A stretch of DNA of 64,000 nucleotides, taken from positions 18,411,400 to 18,475,399 of the forward strand of contig NC_051431.1 of the NCBI RefSeq assembly GCF_001649575.2, read 5' to 3'. A model generated the notes under the pieces. It had not been told where the DNA came from and made no database searches. It worked only from the letters and a program-made list of their open reading frames with translations. Source of the stretch: Kryptolebias marmoratus (Eukaryota; Chordata; Actinopteri; Cyprinodontiformes; Rivulidae). Numbering within the stretch: the first letter of the stretch is position 1; every line of letters starts with the position of its first letter. The position numbers and the translations under genes are program-made. Shown in pieces: positions 24,176 through 35,277 of this stretch.

Positions 24176-24289
24176 CACTGCTACAATCTTAGTGCCCTCA
24201 CGTCCCTCAGAAGCTCTCCTGCAATTTCACTATAAATCAACAGCATGTTTATGATAATACAACATACACCCACAATCAACTATGCTCTT

Positions 24290-25035
24290 GGTCCAGCCCT
24301 AGCACAACTCTGAAACTGTGTTGTGCTCTGTGGGGGCTCGTCCTTGGCATCTTTGGGGTCCCCGGTGTTCCCTTGGCCTCGATCAGCTGGATTGGTGTGG
24401 GCAGGCGGGTCGGGAGGGGGACAGTTGTAGAGCTGGCCCCAGGGGGATTTGTGCCTGTACCTTCATGTCCATCCCCTTCCACCCAGTATATGAAACACAA
24501 CTCATCGGTAGGGTCTTAATGTGTTGGGCAGAGAGCCCTGCAGGCATGGGGGGAGAACCACGTAGTGTCCCCACCTTGCCATGTTTGGTTCCGCCCTTCA
24601 CCTCTGTTTTATTGCATTAGAGACACTTAGGGTTTCGGGGTTGGGAAGGGTCCTGCTGTCTGCAAGCAGTGGGGCCCCGCTGACCCCATTTCAATGCACC
24701 TTAGACTTACACAGCTGCACCCATAGCAAGATTTCACACTACCACAGACATGCATGCAACACCACAGGGGAGAGCATCGGCTGGGCTTGGGGGGCATGGT
24801 TTCCCCTTCTTTCTCCCGTCCTGGTGCCTGTACTGGTTCAGTGGGGGCTGGGGTTTTGGGGATGGCTGGAGGTCCCTAACGGCGTCATTGTGGGGCTGCC
24901 TGCAGGTTGCTGCCCCCTTGGTGTGGGGTTATCCGTGTAGGTGCCACATCCCAGAGCGGTGGGCTCCCACCAGGTGGTCTATGGCTCCTGGGGTTTGGCT
25001 GGGCTTGTGCTGGCCTGCGCTCTATATGGTATGCT
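24290..25035. repeat. GC-rich island of about 750 bp, probably an inserted repeat
   Basis: Strongly G-rich on the + strand (for example gtgggggctcgtccttggca, gggggacagttgtagagctg, cagtgggggctggggttttg) in a surround that is about two-thirds AT. Long overlapping frames on both strands follow from the low stop-codon density and show no domain. It resembles GC-rich interspersed sequences seen in other fish genomes (memory-based). CpG is sparse, which argues against a CpG-island promoter. Confidence 0.4.
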
Positions 25036-27839
25036 TAATATGCCACAACAGGACAAAAAAAAAAAAGACCATGCCACGCTAGCACAATGCTGCCATCACA
25101 GGCAGGATGTCTGTTGTTAGTTGTTTTCATGACCTTGCCATGATTGTGGTCATAGACTAGGCAGGAGGTCAGCTGTGCTTCAAATTCTAACTAATTCTAA
25201 CTAAGCCACACAGGTGTGTACCGGCCTCAGGTCATGGACATGTTGCCACCATGTGCTCCACCCAGAATCTCAATGCACTTCCGCCAAAATGATAAACTGA
25301 ACATGACCTCACAAGAAAAGTTTTGCATAAGCCTAAAACCCTCCATGACCTATTACGTACCATGGGGAGCCCCCTGCATTCTCAATATACACCTGAATAA
25401 GTCACCAGGACCCTGCAAAGACCATCCATGTTTTGGGTAATTTTTGTATTCTAGCTCGGTCATCATCCAGTGTTAAAGGGCTCCAAGTAATTTTAAAGTA
25501 AACAAAAATGGCCTCATGTTCACCCACTAGCCATAATAACAAACTGAGCAATGTCAGTGTTAATGGGGAGTTAAAGTGGAGTGAAGTTGCAAGGTTACTT
25601 ATGAGTCAGCGCAAATTGAGAAAGATTTCTGTGCTGGATAGAGCACTGAGGGGAAAAATGCATTTCTTTCAACAGATTGTGGATTAAGCACCAAAGGATG
25701 GCCACACGCGCACAAATTCACAAATCTCATCAAAGGGCACAACGGCACACCCACACATTTACACACAAACACCCCTTGCACATTAAATCAGAAACAGGGC
25801 ATGCACAGAACAAAGATTTGCCAATTGGCCAGACCATCCATGCAGAAAAGGATTTAAATATCACTGAAAATGGGGCCACACTGATTGCATCACTTCCGAT
25901 TCAGCAGAGCTACTCAAAGGCCTCTGGTGGCTAAGTAATTCAATACTCTAGACAGTATGCATAATGTCACAAATAACCCCGCATGCATGATCACCTTGCA
26001 AACTTAAATTAAATTCAGTCTGTAGTGTTTTCAAGGATAGATGGAGTTACACTACATACTTCCTGCCCTTGAGTGTTGGGTTGCATCAGGGTCATTTACA
26101 AATTAAATATAAAAAATGTCAAACATATTGTCTTTAACTCCTGAATTATATTTTTGTTTCATAGCTTGCCTCAACTGAATATTAGAAAATACATGTGATG
26201 GCTCCTCCCCATAGCCATCAGTTGAAAAAAAACAAGGACAAGAAAAAAGAGAGTCAATAAACAAATGAATAATATCTGCTCATTACATACACAGAGGGCG
26301 GTGAAATCTATGTTTATACTGTTTATTTTGGGTTTGCCTCTACCTTTTTTCATCTTTAGCTGCAGCACCTCATTAGAAATATGGGACTAAAGTATCTACC
26401 TCTTGCTTCACTGTAGATTACAATCATCCCTGGTAAATGACACATACATGATTCACTCACACACTTCACACACTCCTGTGGGCTAATGAATGTTTGTGGT
26501 GGAGACATGTTATGTTTTTGGTTCAAGTGGAAAAATGAGGCAAATGCTGACAGTCATGATGCATGGTGGAATTAGGGAAGCTAAAACAGGAAAGTGTTTT
26601 ATTTAGTTTGTGGGTAAATGTTGCCATGACAACATGCATTGCCCGACTGACATTTGTAAAGTGTGTTCAGGGATTGCTCTTCTTACTTTTTAATTAACAT
26701 TATTGCATAGGTATGCACAGATGAATAGTAAATACCAATTGTGTTTATGTTGCTGTTACACTATAATAAATTTTAAACAAGTTTATTAACTTTGATTATT
26801 TAGATCATTTAGTTTAGATAGCCTAGACAAACTTTTTTATGTCTATGTAAATGTTTTACATGGGGGGACAACAACTTTTAATACTTTCCACAAAATTTGA
26901 AAAAAAAAAAAATACAGAATTTTTTTCCACATTCCTCAAAAAGGGCTGATTACCATCACAGAACAATACTTCCTGTGATGGTGAATTCAGAGTCATCACA
27001 GAGAGTAGATAGGGAAGAAAGAGAAAGAAGTTAGAACATGAGAGAGGAAAGATAAGAGATGGTGAGCTGTGACATGTTGAGGGAGTGGGTCAGGAAGAAT
27101 ACAGAATGGTGGATTGGAGTCAGAAACTGTACTGAGTAGTGGGGATAGAAGGGGGGGCACAGACGAGAGGGGGATGTCCTCTTGCTAGAATGGATCTGAT
27201 TGAGGTCAGTTTTCCTACCAGATAAGACACCACTTTAATCACCCTCTGTCGGACTCATCACCATGGAAGGGCTGGCCTCATCAAGAAGAAAAAAGACACG
27301 GTGCGTACAGACAGATAGAAAGGGAGAGGGGGAGAAAAGATTGACTAGAAAGGAACATAAAAATGTGTGAGAGCTCTGCTGAATAATAGAGTAGAGGAAG
27401 TAGACCCCACATGTGAGAAGAAAAAAAGAAAAAAGTAAGAAAGAAGTGCTGCATTAAATAAAAGTTGAACTTTACCAAAGGAACTAAGTACTGCAATGAG
27501 TTTGTAATTCTAAGGGGGAAAAAAATCAGTTTAAACAGTTGGAGTTTCATTCCTGCGCAAACCAGATGAAACTGAAAGAACAAAAACTAGTGAGTAGGAG
27601 TATGAACATACAAAGGCTAGACTTAACCTGGTTTCTGCTGTTTTATTGATCTAATGATGTTGGATGAAACAAATCAACAACAAAATTTGCCTAAAAATTT
27701 TATGACAACCTAGTTACCAGATAACATGCCTGTTTAAGTTTCCTAAAAAACAAACAAGCTAATCTGTAGTTTCAGTTTCTTTTAAGTCATGTGAAAATTT
27801 ACACTTAATGAAAATAATTTAAGCACCGAGAAAGAAAGG
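25036..27839. other. Intergenic, unassigned
   Basis: No gene recognised. 26,995-27,440 is markedly purine-rich on the + strand. Open frames at 25,216-25,440, 25,677-25,934 and 27,281-27,583 lack any domain. Confidence 0.4.
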
Positions 27840-28012
27840 GATATGTACTTCCTCCAAGGAGGTTATGTTTTCGGTAGCATTGATTTGTTTGTTTGTTTGT
27901 CCATTAATCCATCATCTGTTAGCAAGATTACCTAAAAACAGATTGTAATGAAATGTTCAGGAAATGTTGAAGTTGTCACAACAAACAAGTCATTAAATTT
28001 CGGTTATGACAA

Positions 28013-28044
28013 AGGTCAAGGTCAAAGGTCAAGGTCACAGGTGA
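28013..28044 (+). promoter_or_regulatory. Cluster of five AGGTCA-type nuclear-receptor half-sites
   Basis: AGGTCA at 28,013, 28,019, 28,026 and 28,032, then AGGTGA at 28,039. The second and third form a perfect DR1 (AGGTCA A AGGTCA), the consensus of HNF4 and of PPAR/RXR. It lies inside a dispersed repeat. Binding is not shown; the motif is seen, the function is inference. Confidence 0.4.
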
Positions 28045-28152
28045 CCCAATGCTCTAACTTTACAACCATGCAACGTAGGAATGTCTACGTAGGAACTGCA
28101 TAGATGGACACCTCATGGGTCAAGAATGATCGATATTGAATTCAAAGCCCCT

Positions 28153-28165
28153 GGGTCAAAGGTCA
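28153..28165 (+). promoter_or_regulatory. Perfect DR1 element GGGTCAAAGGTCA
   Basis: GGGTCA-A-AGGTCA matches the HNF4/PPAR-RXR consensus and lies about 110 bp from the half-site cluster within the same repeat. No promoter is known nearby, so regulatory use is only a possibility. Confidence 0.35.
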
Positions 28166-28190
28166 AGATAACATATATCTCCTCTGGTAA

Positions 28191-29610
28191 AACCCTGTCT
28201 ATTCTAGTTTGTACATAGCTTGGTACAGATGCACATCACTGATTGCTTTGTAAATTATTCAATTTGCAAGGAGATAGAATATCACTTGCTTTACAAGTGG
28301 AGCAATAGTGTTATCAGTCAGTTGCTGAAATACCTCAGAGGGCTTCAGAATTGTGAGTAAAGGTTACCAGACACAACGGAGGCCTCATGGATGCATTAGA
28401 CAGCATGTCCAACATTTGATGGAGTTTCTTAGGGATCATATTGCGGGTTTGCATATGGTTGGGTGATTGTATCATGCAAATGTAGAAATCAAAGTGTACC
28501 GGAGTGCAACTACACCTGTTGTTATGACTTTGGTTACCTAAAACAGACCACATCAATAGAGGATGACCATATTGTATGGCAAGCACTACAGAACCCTAAT
28601 GACATCTGTGTCAGCCATCCAGGCACAAGTATTGGGCACTTTATGACAAACCCTGACATCCCACATGATGGCTCAGTAACTCTTGCCTGGCATCAGCCAG
28701 ACTAAGGGTTCACCATTACATGAACTGTCATTAACACCAGAGCAGAGACTTCTGTGTTTGGAGTGGTGCTATAACTGAGAGCAACACCCTGAAAGAGGTT
28801 CTACATAAAATTTTCCTATGTTTAACCTAAATAGGCCATGAACCAAAGTCTTGCACAAGATGAGGACCATAGTGTTGCCTCCGAGGGATTCACTGACAAC
28901 CTCTTTGCATAATATTAATCAATGCACTAACATTAACAATGCACATCAATTGACACTATGAGGGCACCCCTTCATTTGGCACTTATGGTGACAAAAGCAT
29001 GTAACATAAATAGCTGATAGATAATAGAAAACAAAATAATGTTCTGATTTATCATAAAGTAGCTCTGAAATTGAAAATTGTTGTAAAATAAAGGCTTCTG
29101 TTTCAGAGCACTTTCTTAGTGAGATTCCAGCAGGAAGCCCATCCCACCACACTGCCTGTGCTGTTCTGCCAGAGATAAACAGAATGTGTACATGCATCCT
29201 TAGGGTTATGAGTATGTATAGATTTATACAAAAAGAGAGAAAAACAACCCATAGGAGCACTATTTGTGTAGACATAGATTTGTGAGAAACGTTTCATTTT
29301 TGAGTGAGTACATGATGATGTGAAAGCCATGGAACACATTCTCCACATTCAGCAAGAACTCATTTAGCTGAGATAGGTCCATTGTAACCCTGAACAGAAC
29401 AAAGCAAGGTAAAGTAGTGATGACAGAAGAGGTCACTACAGCTACTAATGCTATCATTGTTCAGTTTAGAAAAAAATATAAGAGTTTATGTATCAGCTTT
29501 TTGTAGTTGAAAATCCTCGGTGTTCAGTAGGAATAACTCATCAAAGGCACTTGACCATCAGTCAAATGTACCAACGTAAAAAGGAGTTTACACCCATATA
29601 TATATATATA
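28191..29610. other. Intergenic, unassigned
   Basis: 28,330-28,830 is less AT-rich and has open frames on both strands (28,335-28,586 minus; 28,463-28,705 plus) that I could not match to any family. The rest is AT-rich without features. Confidence 0.35.
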
Positions 29611-29802
29611 TGTGCATTACTAGTAGAGAGGATAAGGATACATGTCAATGTCTGTGGGTATATATATATATAAGGATACATGTCAATGTCTGTGGGTATA
29701 TATATATATATATATACCCACAGACATTGACATGTATCCTTATATATATATATACCCACAGACATTGACATGTATCCTTATCCTCTCTACTAGTAATGCA
29801 CA
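29611..29802. repeat. Perfect 192-bp palindrome (two 96-bp arms, no spacer)
   Basis: The left arm (29,611-29,706) starts tgtgcattactagtagagag, and the right arm (29,707-29,802) is its exact reverse complement, ending agtaatgcaca. Each arm holds a 38-bp direct repeat (starts at 29,634 and 29,672 in the left arm) of aaggatacatgtcaatgtct then gtgggta plus an AT run. The centre is in an AT tract. I compared the arms base by base and found no mismatch. It could form a cruciform or, if transcribed, a long hairpin. A fold-back assembly artefact or a very young palindromic element are the alternatives. Confidence 0.9.
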
Positions 29803-31734
29803 GTAGAACGATTAACCTAACTCGTCAATGCAGTATGCTCTCTAGGAACAAAGCTCATTGCTGGTTGACTGCAGAGGGGTATTGTTCACTCTCTGTGGTG
29901 ATACTTTGTGCCTTTCTGCTCCTCCAAACAGCAAAGAATCACAGTAGGCCTCTTAGCATACTTATGTCAATGCTAGCAAACAAGTAGTAGCTACTCCTGA
30001 AGGTTTTACTAGTTCTTGATTTTTTTTTTCCATAAGGCACCTTCTAGTCTTGTTTAGTTGAACCTCCGAAAGCCCTCTGTTGTTTACCACTACTGGATCC
30101 CAGAGCCAGGCACATTGAACGCTATCTTACAAACCTTTCATGTATCTAATTTAAATTATCACAATGACACCACAATACCATCAACAAGTAGAGGACTTAC
30201 TAAAAATATGGTGTATTACTCCATAAATGATTGTAGTTAACTGAGGACCTCCTAATATTAATTCAATAAAGAAATCAATTAATGACAAGAAAAAAAGTAA
30301 TCTAACATATTATCTGAAGCATGGTTGATATGTTTGACTTTGATTTTAACCACTTACCCTTCCATGACTTCCAAAAAATGAACAGCTATTGAGTCTAATA
30401 AATTATTTGCATTTGATTGCTCCAAACCAGCAGCTTTTAAACCAAGTCTGCATTGCTATTTTCCTAATGATAATATTCTACCTTGAAACATGTCTTGTTA
30501 AATTATTGGTTTCTGAGGAAATCTGTATGTCGCTTTTGAAAGATAAAAAGTTTAATTATAGTCGAAACAGTCAAGAAACCATTTAATTACAGTTTCTTTT
30601 AAATATATTTGCGGGGAGTTTCTTTGGTTTTGTCTTGTTTTCCTGGCTGGTCTCCAAGGCATAAATGAAATTCATAGAAAATAGACAGCATTTATTGTTG
30701 TCCTTTTTTTTCTGCCATACATATGACATTTCTTATAGATTGTGCATTAAAAAAAAAAAATTCAGAGCCTAAATTATCTTTGCTCTTTTCTATGAGTAAC
30801 AAGTAATCTCCAACAGAGGCTTGTCATTCACCAATAATGGCCATAAAAACATTTAATATGTGTGTCGGGTGAGTGTGCTCTTGCATCTAGTCGTCCGTAT
30901 CTTTGTGTGCCTCTCATGTGTGACCGTGGTTTAATGTTGGGGGCTGCTGTCATCACAGCACCACAGATATATATTGCTTTTGGAGAAATCTTGGGAGCCA
31001 ACACATAAAGGGAGAGCAGCTTCACTGAAGGATTACTTAGCACAGCAGGAGCCTGCCTTCAAATGTGTTAGCATAATGCTGGAGACAGCTGGGGATAGAG
31101 AAAGGAGCCAGAAAGAGAAGACAAATAGAACAAGAGATGGTTTCAGGGAGAAGCAATGGGAAATTAGAAGAGACCTTTATTGATTCTAAAGAAATCCAAA
31201 CTGTCATATTATAAAATAAAAAGCCCATAGGATGTATCATTTTTAGATGTAAACTTGTCCATACAGGAGTTAGATTATGCCTCATGCTGTAGTAAAAATA
31301 AAGCAAAGACATTTGGGTGACAATCTCCATGTGCCTCTATAAGGACTATGTGTTTGATTCTCTCACAGCAACTGTTAAATAAAAGCAAAATAATAAGCTA
31401 TATTTGTTATCTCATATTTCTCATTCACCTTGTTCATTATACAAAATTTATATTTCCCAGTTGCATCTATGATCATAATTAGAAAGTGTTTTAATTAAAC
31501 AACAAAATGTGCTTTTAAGTTATTGTTAGATAAATCATGTCACTGCCTTATTTTACAACTCCTTGCTTGGGTACTAACTTTTTTTTTAGCTTAAAAAAAT
31601 GATTGTGCCTCAAAAATAATAGTGCAAAACTTTACAGTTAAAGTCATTTCATTACTTGAAGGAATGCAACATGATTTCACCTTTCATACCGGAGTTTTGA
31701 ACTAAATTACATCGAGAATTGACAGAGTTGTAAC
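29803..31734. other. Intergenic, unassigned
   Basis: No gene or named repeat. 30,850-31,180 is less AT-rich and looks unique; it might be a conserved non-coding stretch, but nothing in the sequence proves it. Confidence 0.35.
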
Positions 31735-31960
31735 CACTGAGGTCCCAGCTACTACCACATCAAATTTTAGCTCAATATCTGTAAAATTTATTGAGTTATA
31801 GCAATTTTTGGTGATTTTAAGGTCAGTAGGCTCTTGCAGCATCTTGAATAAGATTATTTCCTAAAGTTTATCAGTTGCAGATGTGCATTCAATGATTACT
31901 TTCTGAAGGTTTCAAAATCAGAGATTTTTGGGGAACAGACAAACACATGCATGCACACAA
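31735..31960 (+). repeat. Dispersed repeat family A, copy 2
   Basis: ctcaatatctgtaaaattta, aagtttatcagttgcagatg then tgcattcaatgattactttc. Shares order with copies at 17,470, 62,243 and, inverted, 33,400. It is followed by a typical acagacaaacacatgcatgc end. Confidence 0.55.
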
Positions 31961-32074
31961 AGACATGGACACAAACAACATCACTCGCCTTTTGCCTATC
32001 AGGCTGCTGAACATCAAATAAAGGGATATTACAAATCTCTTAAAACATGGGTACAAACAATTATTATCTTACCT

Positions 32075-32720
32075 GTTCTAGATAGCTCTTTGAATAACCT
32101 GAGTTTAGAGAGACAGGATTTAACCCTCTCATGACCTTCAAGTCAAATAGACCCAAAGTTACTAGGGCTTCTCTTCCTCGAAGGCTTCAGCAGGGTTAAT
32201 TTTCACTGTATTGATGAGTAAAAGCCAAAATTAAAGTGGATTGGTGGTGGTCTTAAAACAACTCCAATTTAAAAAAAAATCATAACTATTCATGCACACA
32301 CTCTTTCATAAATCTTTACTCTACCATCAGTTTCACATTACACGGTTATTCCAGTGTAAATAATGTAACATTCTTCCTGGGAGTGCTCCAGGCTACTGTA
32401 GTAATACCACAGCTAGTAGCTTCTGCCCCTCTTAGTTATTGTACAGAGTCATACATTTCTTTTAAAAACAACTGTGAATAGCTAAAATTAACAGCAAAGT
32501 GAAGTTTTGCAAAATGTTGTGCACACAAACCATTATGAAATATTTTAGACTAAAATTGTTTTGAGATTACATCAATGTTTCAGTTTTGACCCAGCTCGAA
32601 CTAGCCATTAGTTTTCCAATCTAGTCAAAATTACACCTTATTTCCACAAAATAAAGTAATTGAAAGAACTATTAACAGTGATACATAATAATCCATATCT
32701 TTTTCACAAAACCATGCTTT
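32075..32720. mobile_element. Fold-back element, copy 3
   Basis: Minus arm at about 32,075-32,270 (ctagatagctctttgaataa, cctgagtttagagagacag, agtggattggtggtggtctt) and plus arm at about 32,515-32,720 (gttttgacccagctcgaact, agccattagttttccaatct), separated by about 245 bp. This is the clearest copy for reading the two-arm layout. Confidence 0.55.
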
Positions 32721-33399
32721 AAAAGCCTTGAATTATTGTTTTAATATGTCAATGCAGCATAAAAGAAATGCCAGCTTTTCTTGACCATGGACTGCTGCTA
32801 TGCTGAAAGTAAGTCACACTGACAAAACATAAAGCTGTACTAAAGTAAAGAGGCAACAATGCTATAAACCTTGAAAAACTACTTTGGACATTTTATTACG
32901 ACAAACGTGAAGGCTTTTTTGTCTTTCTGATTTGGATTTTGGCCTATCTGTTGTATTTTTGCCATCAAAACTTACTTTTTATTTGTTTATATTCCTGAAG
33001 ATAATATAACTTCATATTTTTACCATCTGCTCAGCATTTCTACTGTAAATTGGTGCAAATTAAGTGCGAAAATCCTGTGAACTCACATGTTGTAACTGAA
33101 TGTGTTTAGCTGTACAGCAATAATATGCTGTAAGGTGAGAAGCTGGTGGAGAGTGGTTTTGCATAGGTGTAGATTTATCAACACTTATGAGCATATGTTT
33201 CTGCACTTACACTCTAAATTAGGAGAAATTTCAGTCCTATCTGTGCATTTTAATTAGACTAAACCAAATGGTTTACTGGCAGGGGACATTTACCACCAGC
33301 TGATCCTATGCATTAAGTAACAGCGATGGTGACATATATGGATTCTCGCTCACCGCCAAACAGGTATAAGGGGACAATAATGTTTTTGGCTGTGATTGT
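32721..33399. other. Intergenic, unassigned
   Basis: AT-rich, no feature recognised. Confidence 0.4.
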
Positions 33400-33720
33400 G
33401 TGTGTGTATACACATTTGTGTGTCTGTTACCAAAATATCTCAAGAACCCCTGAATGAATTTGAATGAAACTTGCAGAAAATTATCATTTGATGTACATGT
33501 ACAACTAATCAACTTTTGGTCTGAACCTGATTCAAGATTGTTGCCACAGCCAATAGATACAGATATTGTGCTAAGATCAGACATGGTTGTAGCTGAGATA
33601 CATTAACAACACATACTTTGAGCATGACAATATCCCATGATGTTGTGCATAATGATATTGTCAAGGTTTGACCAAAATGACTACAACTTTGTCAATTTTG
33701 ATTTTTGATTTTAGTCTAAC
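33400..33720 (-). repeat. Dispersed repeat family A, copy 3 (inverted)
   Basis: tgtctgttaccaaaatatct, then caagaacccctgaatgaatt, and caactaatcaacttttggtc, the reverse complement of the plus-strand copies (aaaagttaatcagttgtaga). It extends through gtttgaccaaaatgactaca. Confidence 0.55.
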
Positions 33721-34639
33721 AAACAAGGTTATGCGCAATATGCCCTCCTTCAATGAAATACTCATTTATAAATGTGGCAAAACATGAAAACAACAAACAT
33801 ATTATAATGTAACTTTTGTCTGAGTTTATAAGTCTGAGCTCTAAACAGCTACAGCAAATAAAAGAGCACCACATAAATCAGTAGAAGATGCTGTGTGGAG
33901 TGGTGATAGTCTAAAGTGGAATTTCCATGCTTTTTTTTGTTTTGTTTTGTTTCTGCACATTTTTTTGGATACAGGAAGAGACTCTGGATAAAGACATCAT
34001 CAAAGCTCTACACATTTGTTAAGATTTCAATGCTGGTTGAATTGACAATACTTGTCAGAACTGTCATAACAGCAAGAATAATGGAACAGCAAACTTGTAA
34101 ACACATCTCTTTACACCGCAATCAAACAAACTGCCATTGTTAATAAAGAATTTAGTCAAAAATAATTGGGAGCCATCATCTGATTTCATGCTGTGCAGGC
34201 ATGGCTCACAACAGCAGGGGAAAGTAAAGATGATTACCTTGCCATGAATTTGGTGGGATTCAAGATTTCGCCTGCTGCTCTTCAGCAGCTCACTGTGGCT
34301 CATCCTGCTTCTTACTGTGTAGCTGCTTTATCAAATAAAAAATAAATAAATAAACTCTCTTCAAGAAATATGCACCAGATGATAAATGTACTAATTTTGC
34401 AAACAGATAATTTACTTGTTGAAAGCTTTTCTTTGTTTTTTTAGGCTATAAAAGTATGGAACATTTGATCTGTAACCTAATAAGGCTCAGGTCATTGCAG
34501 TTTTGCAGTTGCAGTTTTGTAAAGCACTTTGAATACATTTAGTGTAAAAAAAAAAAGATTAAAAAATGTTCTTATCATTACCAAAACTGAAAATAAAAAT
34601 ATTCTAATATTTTATTATGTTGGCTTTTAGGACTGCACA
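33721..34639. other. Intergenic, unassigned
   Basis: AT-rich with homopolymer runs; no gene recognised. Confidence 0.4.
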
Positions 34640-34960
34640 GTATAAAAAAAAAAAAAAAAAATACTGCCCTAAACGCTCACATCCAATTTAGGCCCTGTCC
34701 ACACAAGTCTCCAAAATTATCTTTTTTTGTTGTTGTTTCCATATTTATGCATTTATTCACAGAAAAACAGAAAACAATCCAAAACAAAGTTCTCTTGAGT
34801 TATAGTATTTATGCCAGGCCTGTATGTGGCACTGTAACACTGCTACGAACGTACACAAAACCAGTAAACAAGACGTGGATTAAACACAAAGTTTCTATGC
34901 TATGTTCAAAATGTAAATGCCAAAGATCTTTTTTTTTAACCTTTGTTTTAGCTTTGTAGA
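34640..34960. mobile_element. hAT-type MITE fragment (tentative)
   Basis: ggccctgtccacacaagtct and gccaggcctgtatgtggcac then tgtaacactgcta resemble the ends and body of a common fish non-autonomous DNA element. Boundaries and target duplication not found. An A18 run is at 34,645-34,661. Confidence 0.3.
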
Positions 34961-35197
34961 AATGTAACAGAGTGATGTATGAATGTGTGTGTTTGGGTAA
35001 ATGAGGGCACATATTCTGTTGTAAAGTAATTTAGGTACCCTGGTTGGATATGAACAATATATATATATATGTAAATCCATATTTTCACTACATTTTTAGT
35101 TGAGTCAAACATGAAATTATCATGCAATAGATAATTAATCACAGATTTTAGAATAAAGAGAAAATAAAACATAAAGACCATGGATAAGTAGATTTAA

Positions 35198-35275
35198 TTA
35201 CACGTCAGTCCCACCCTGTGCTTCGTCTTGGCTGTTCTGCTCGCTAAGTTCAGAAAATCTGCTCTTCGTTGCCTC
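35198..35275 (-). CDS. Candidate last coding exon of an unknown gene
   Basis: On the minus strand an acceptor (ttgtgtttttgtttaag, AG at 35,276-35,277) leads into 25 codons that begin EATKSRFSELSEQ, end EAQGGTDV and stop at TAA (35,198-35,200). The composition is polar and protein-like, and the segment is clearly less AT-rich than both flanks. A possible AATAAA lies at 34,757-34,752 on the minus strand. I found no upstream exon between here and 64,000 and cannot name a protein, so it may be a chance signal, or the tail of a gene with distant exons. It starts in phase 0. Confidence 0.35.
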   Translation of the reverse strand, partial: EATKSRFSELSEQNSQDEAQGGTDV

Positions 35276-35277
35276 CT

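Larger units (their letters stand above)
27845..28190 (+). mobile_element. Dispersed repeat starting cctccaaggaggttatgttt
   Basis: The start tcctccaaggaggttatgtt then ttcggtagcattg and gtttgtttgtttgtcc is the recognisable beginning of a repeat widespread in fish and invertebrates. The body contains repeated aggtcaaggtca blocks and ends with catatatctcctctgg. No coding. Probably a non-autonomous DNA element; the class is from memory and uncertain. Confidence 0.5.

Noticed and set aside
24318..25082. Long frames in the GC-rich island
   Set aside because: GC richness lowers stop frequency; frames exist on both strands and show no domain.
28335..28705. Open frames on both strands in a slightly GC-richer stretch
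   Set aside because: No similarity I recognise, no splice sites in phase, and both strands are open.
29562..29771. Frames across the palindrome
   Set aside because: They are translations of the inverted 38-bp units and AT runs.
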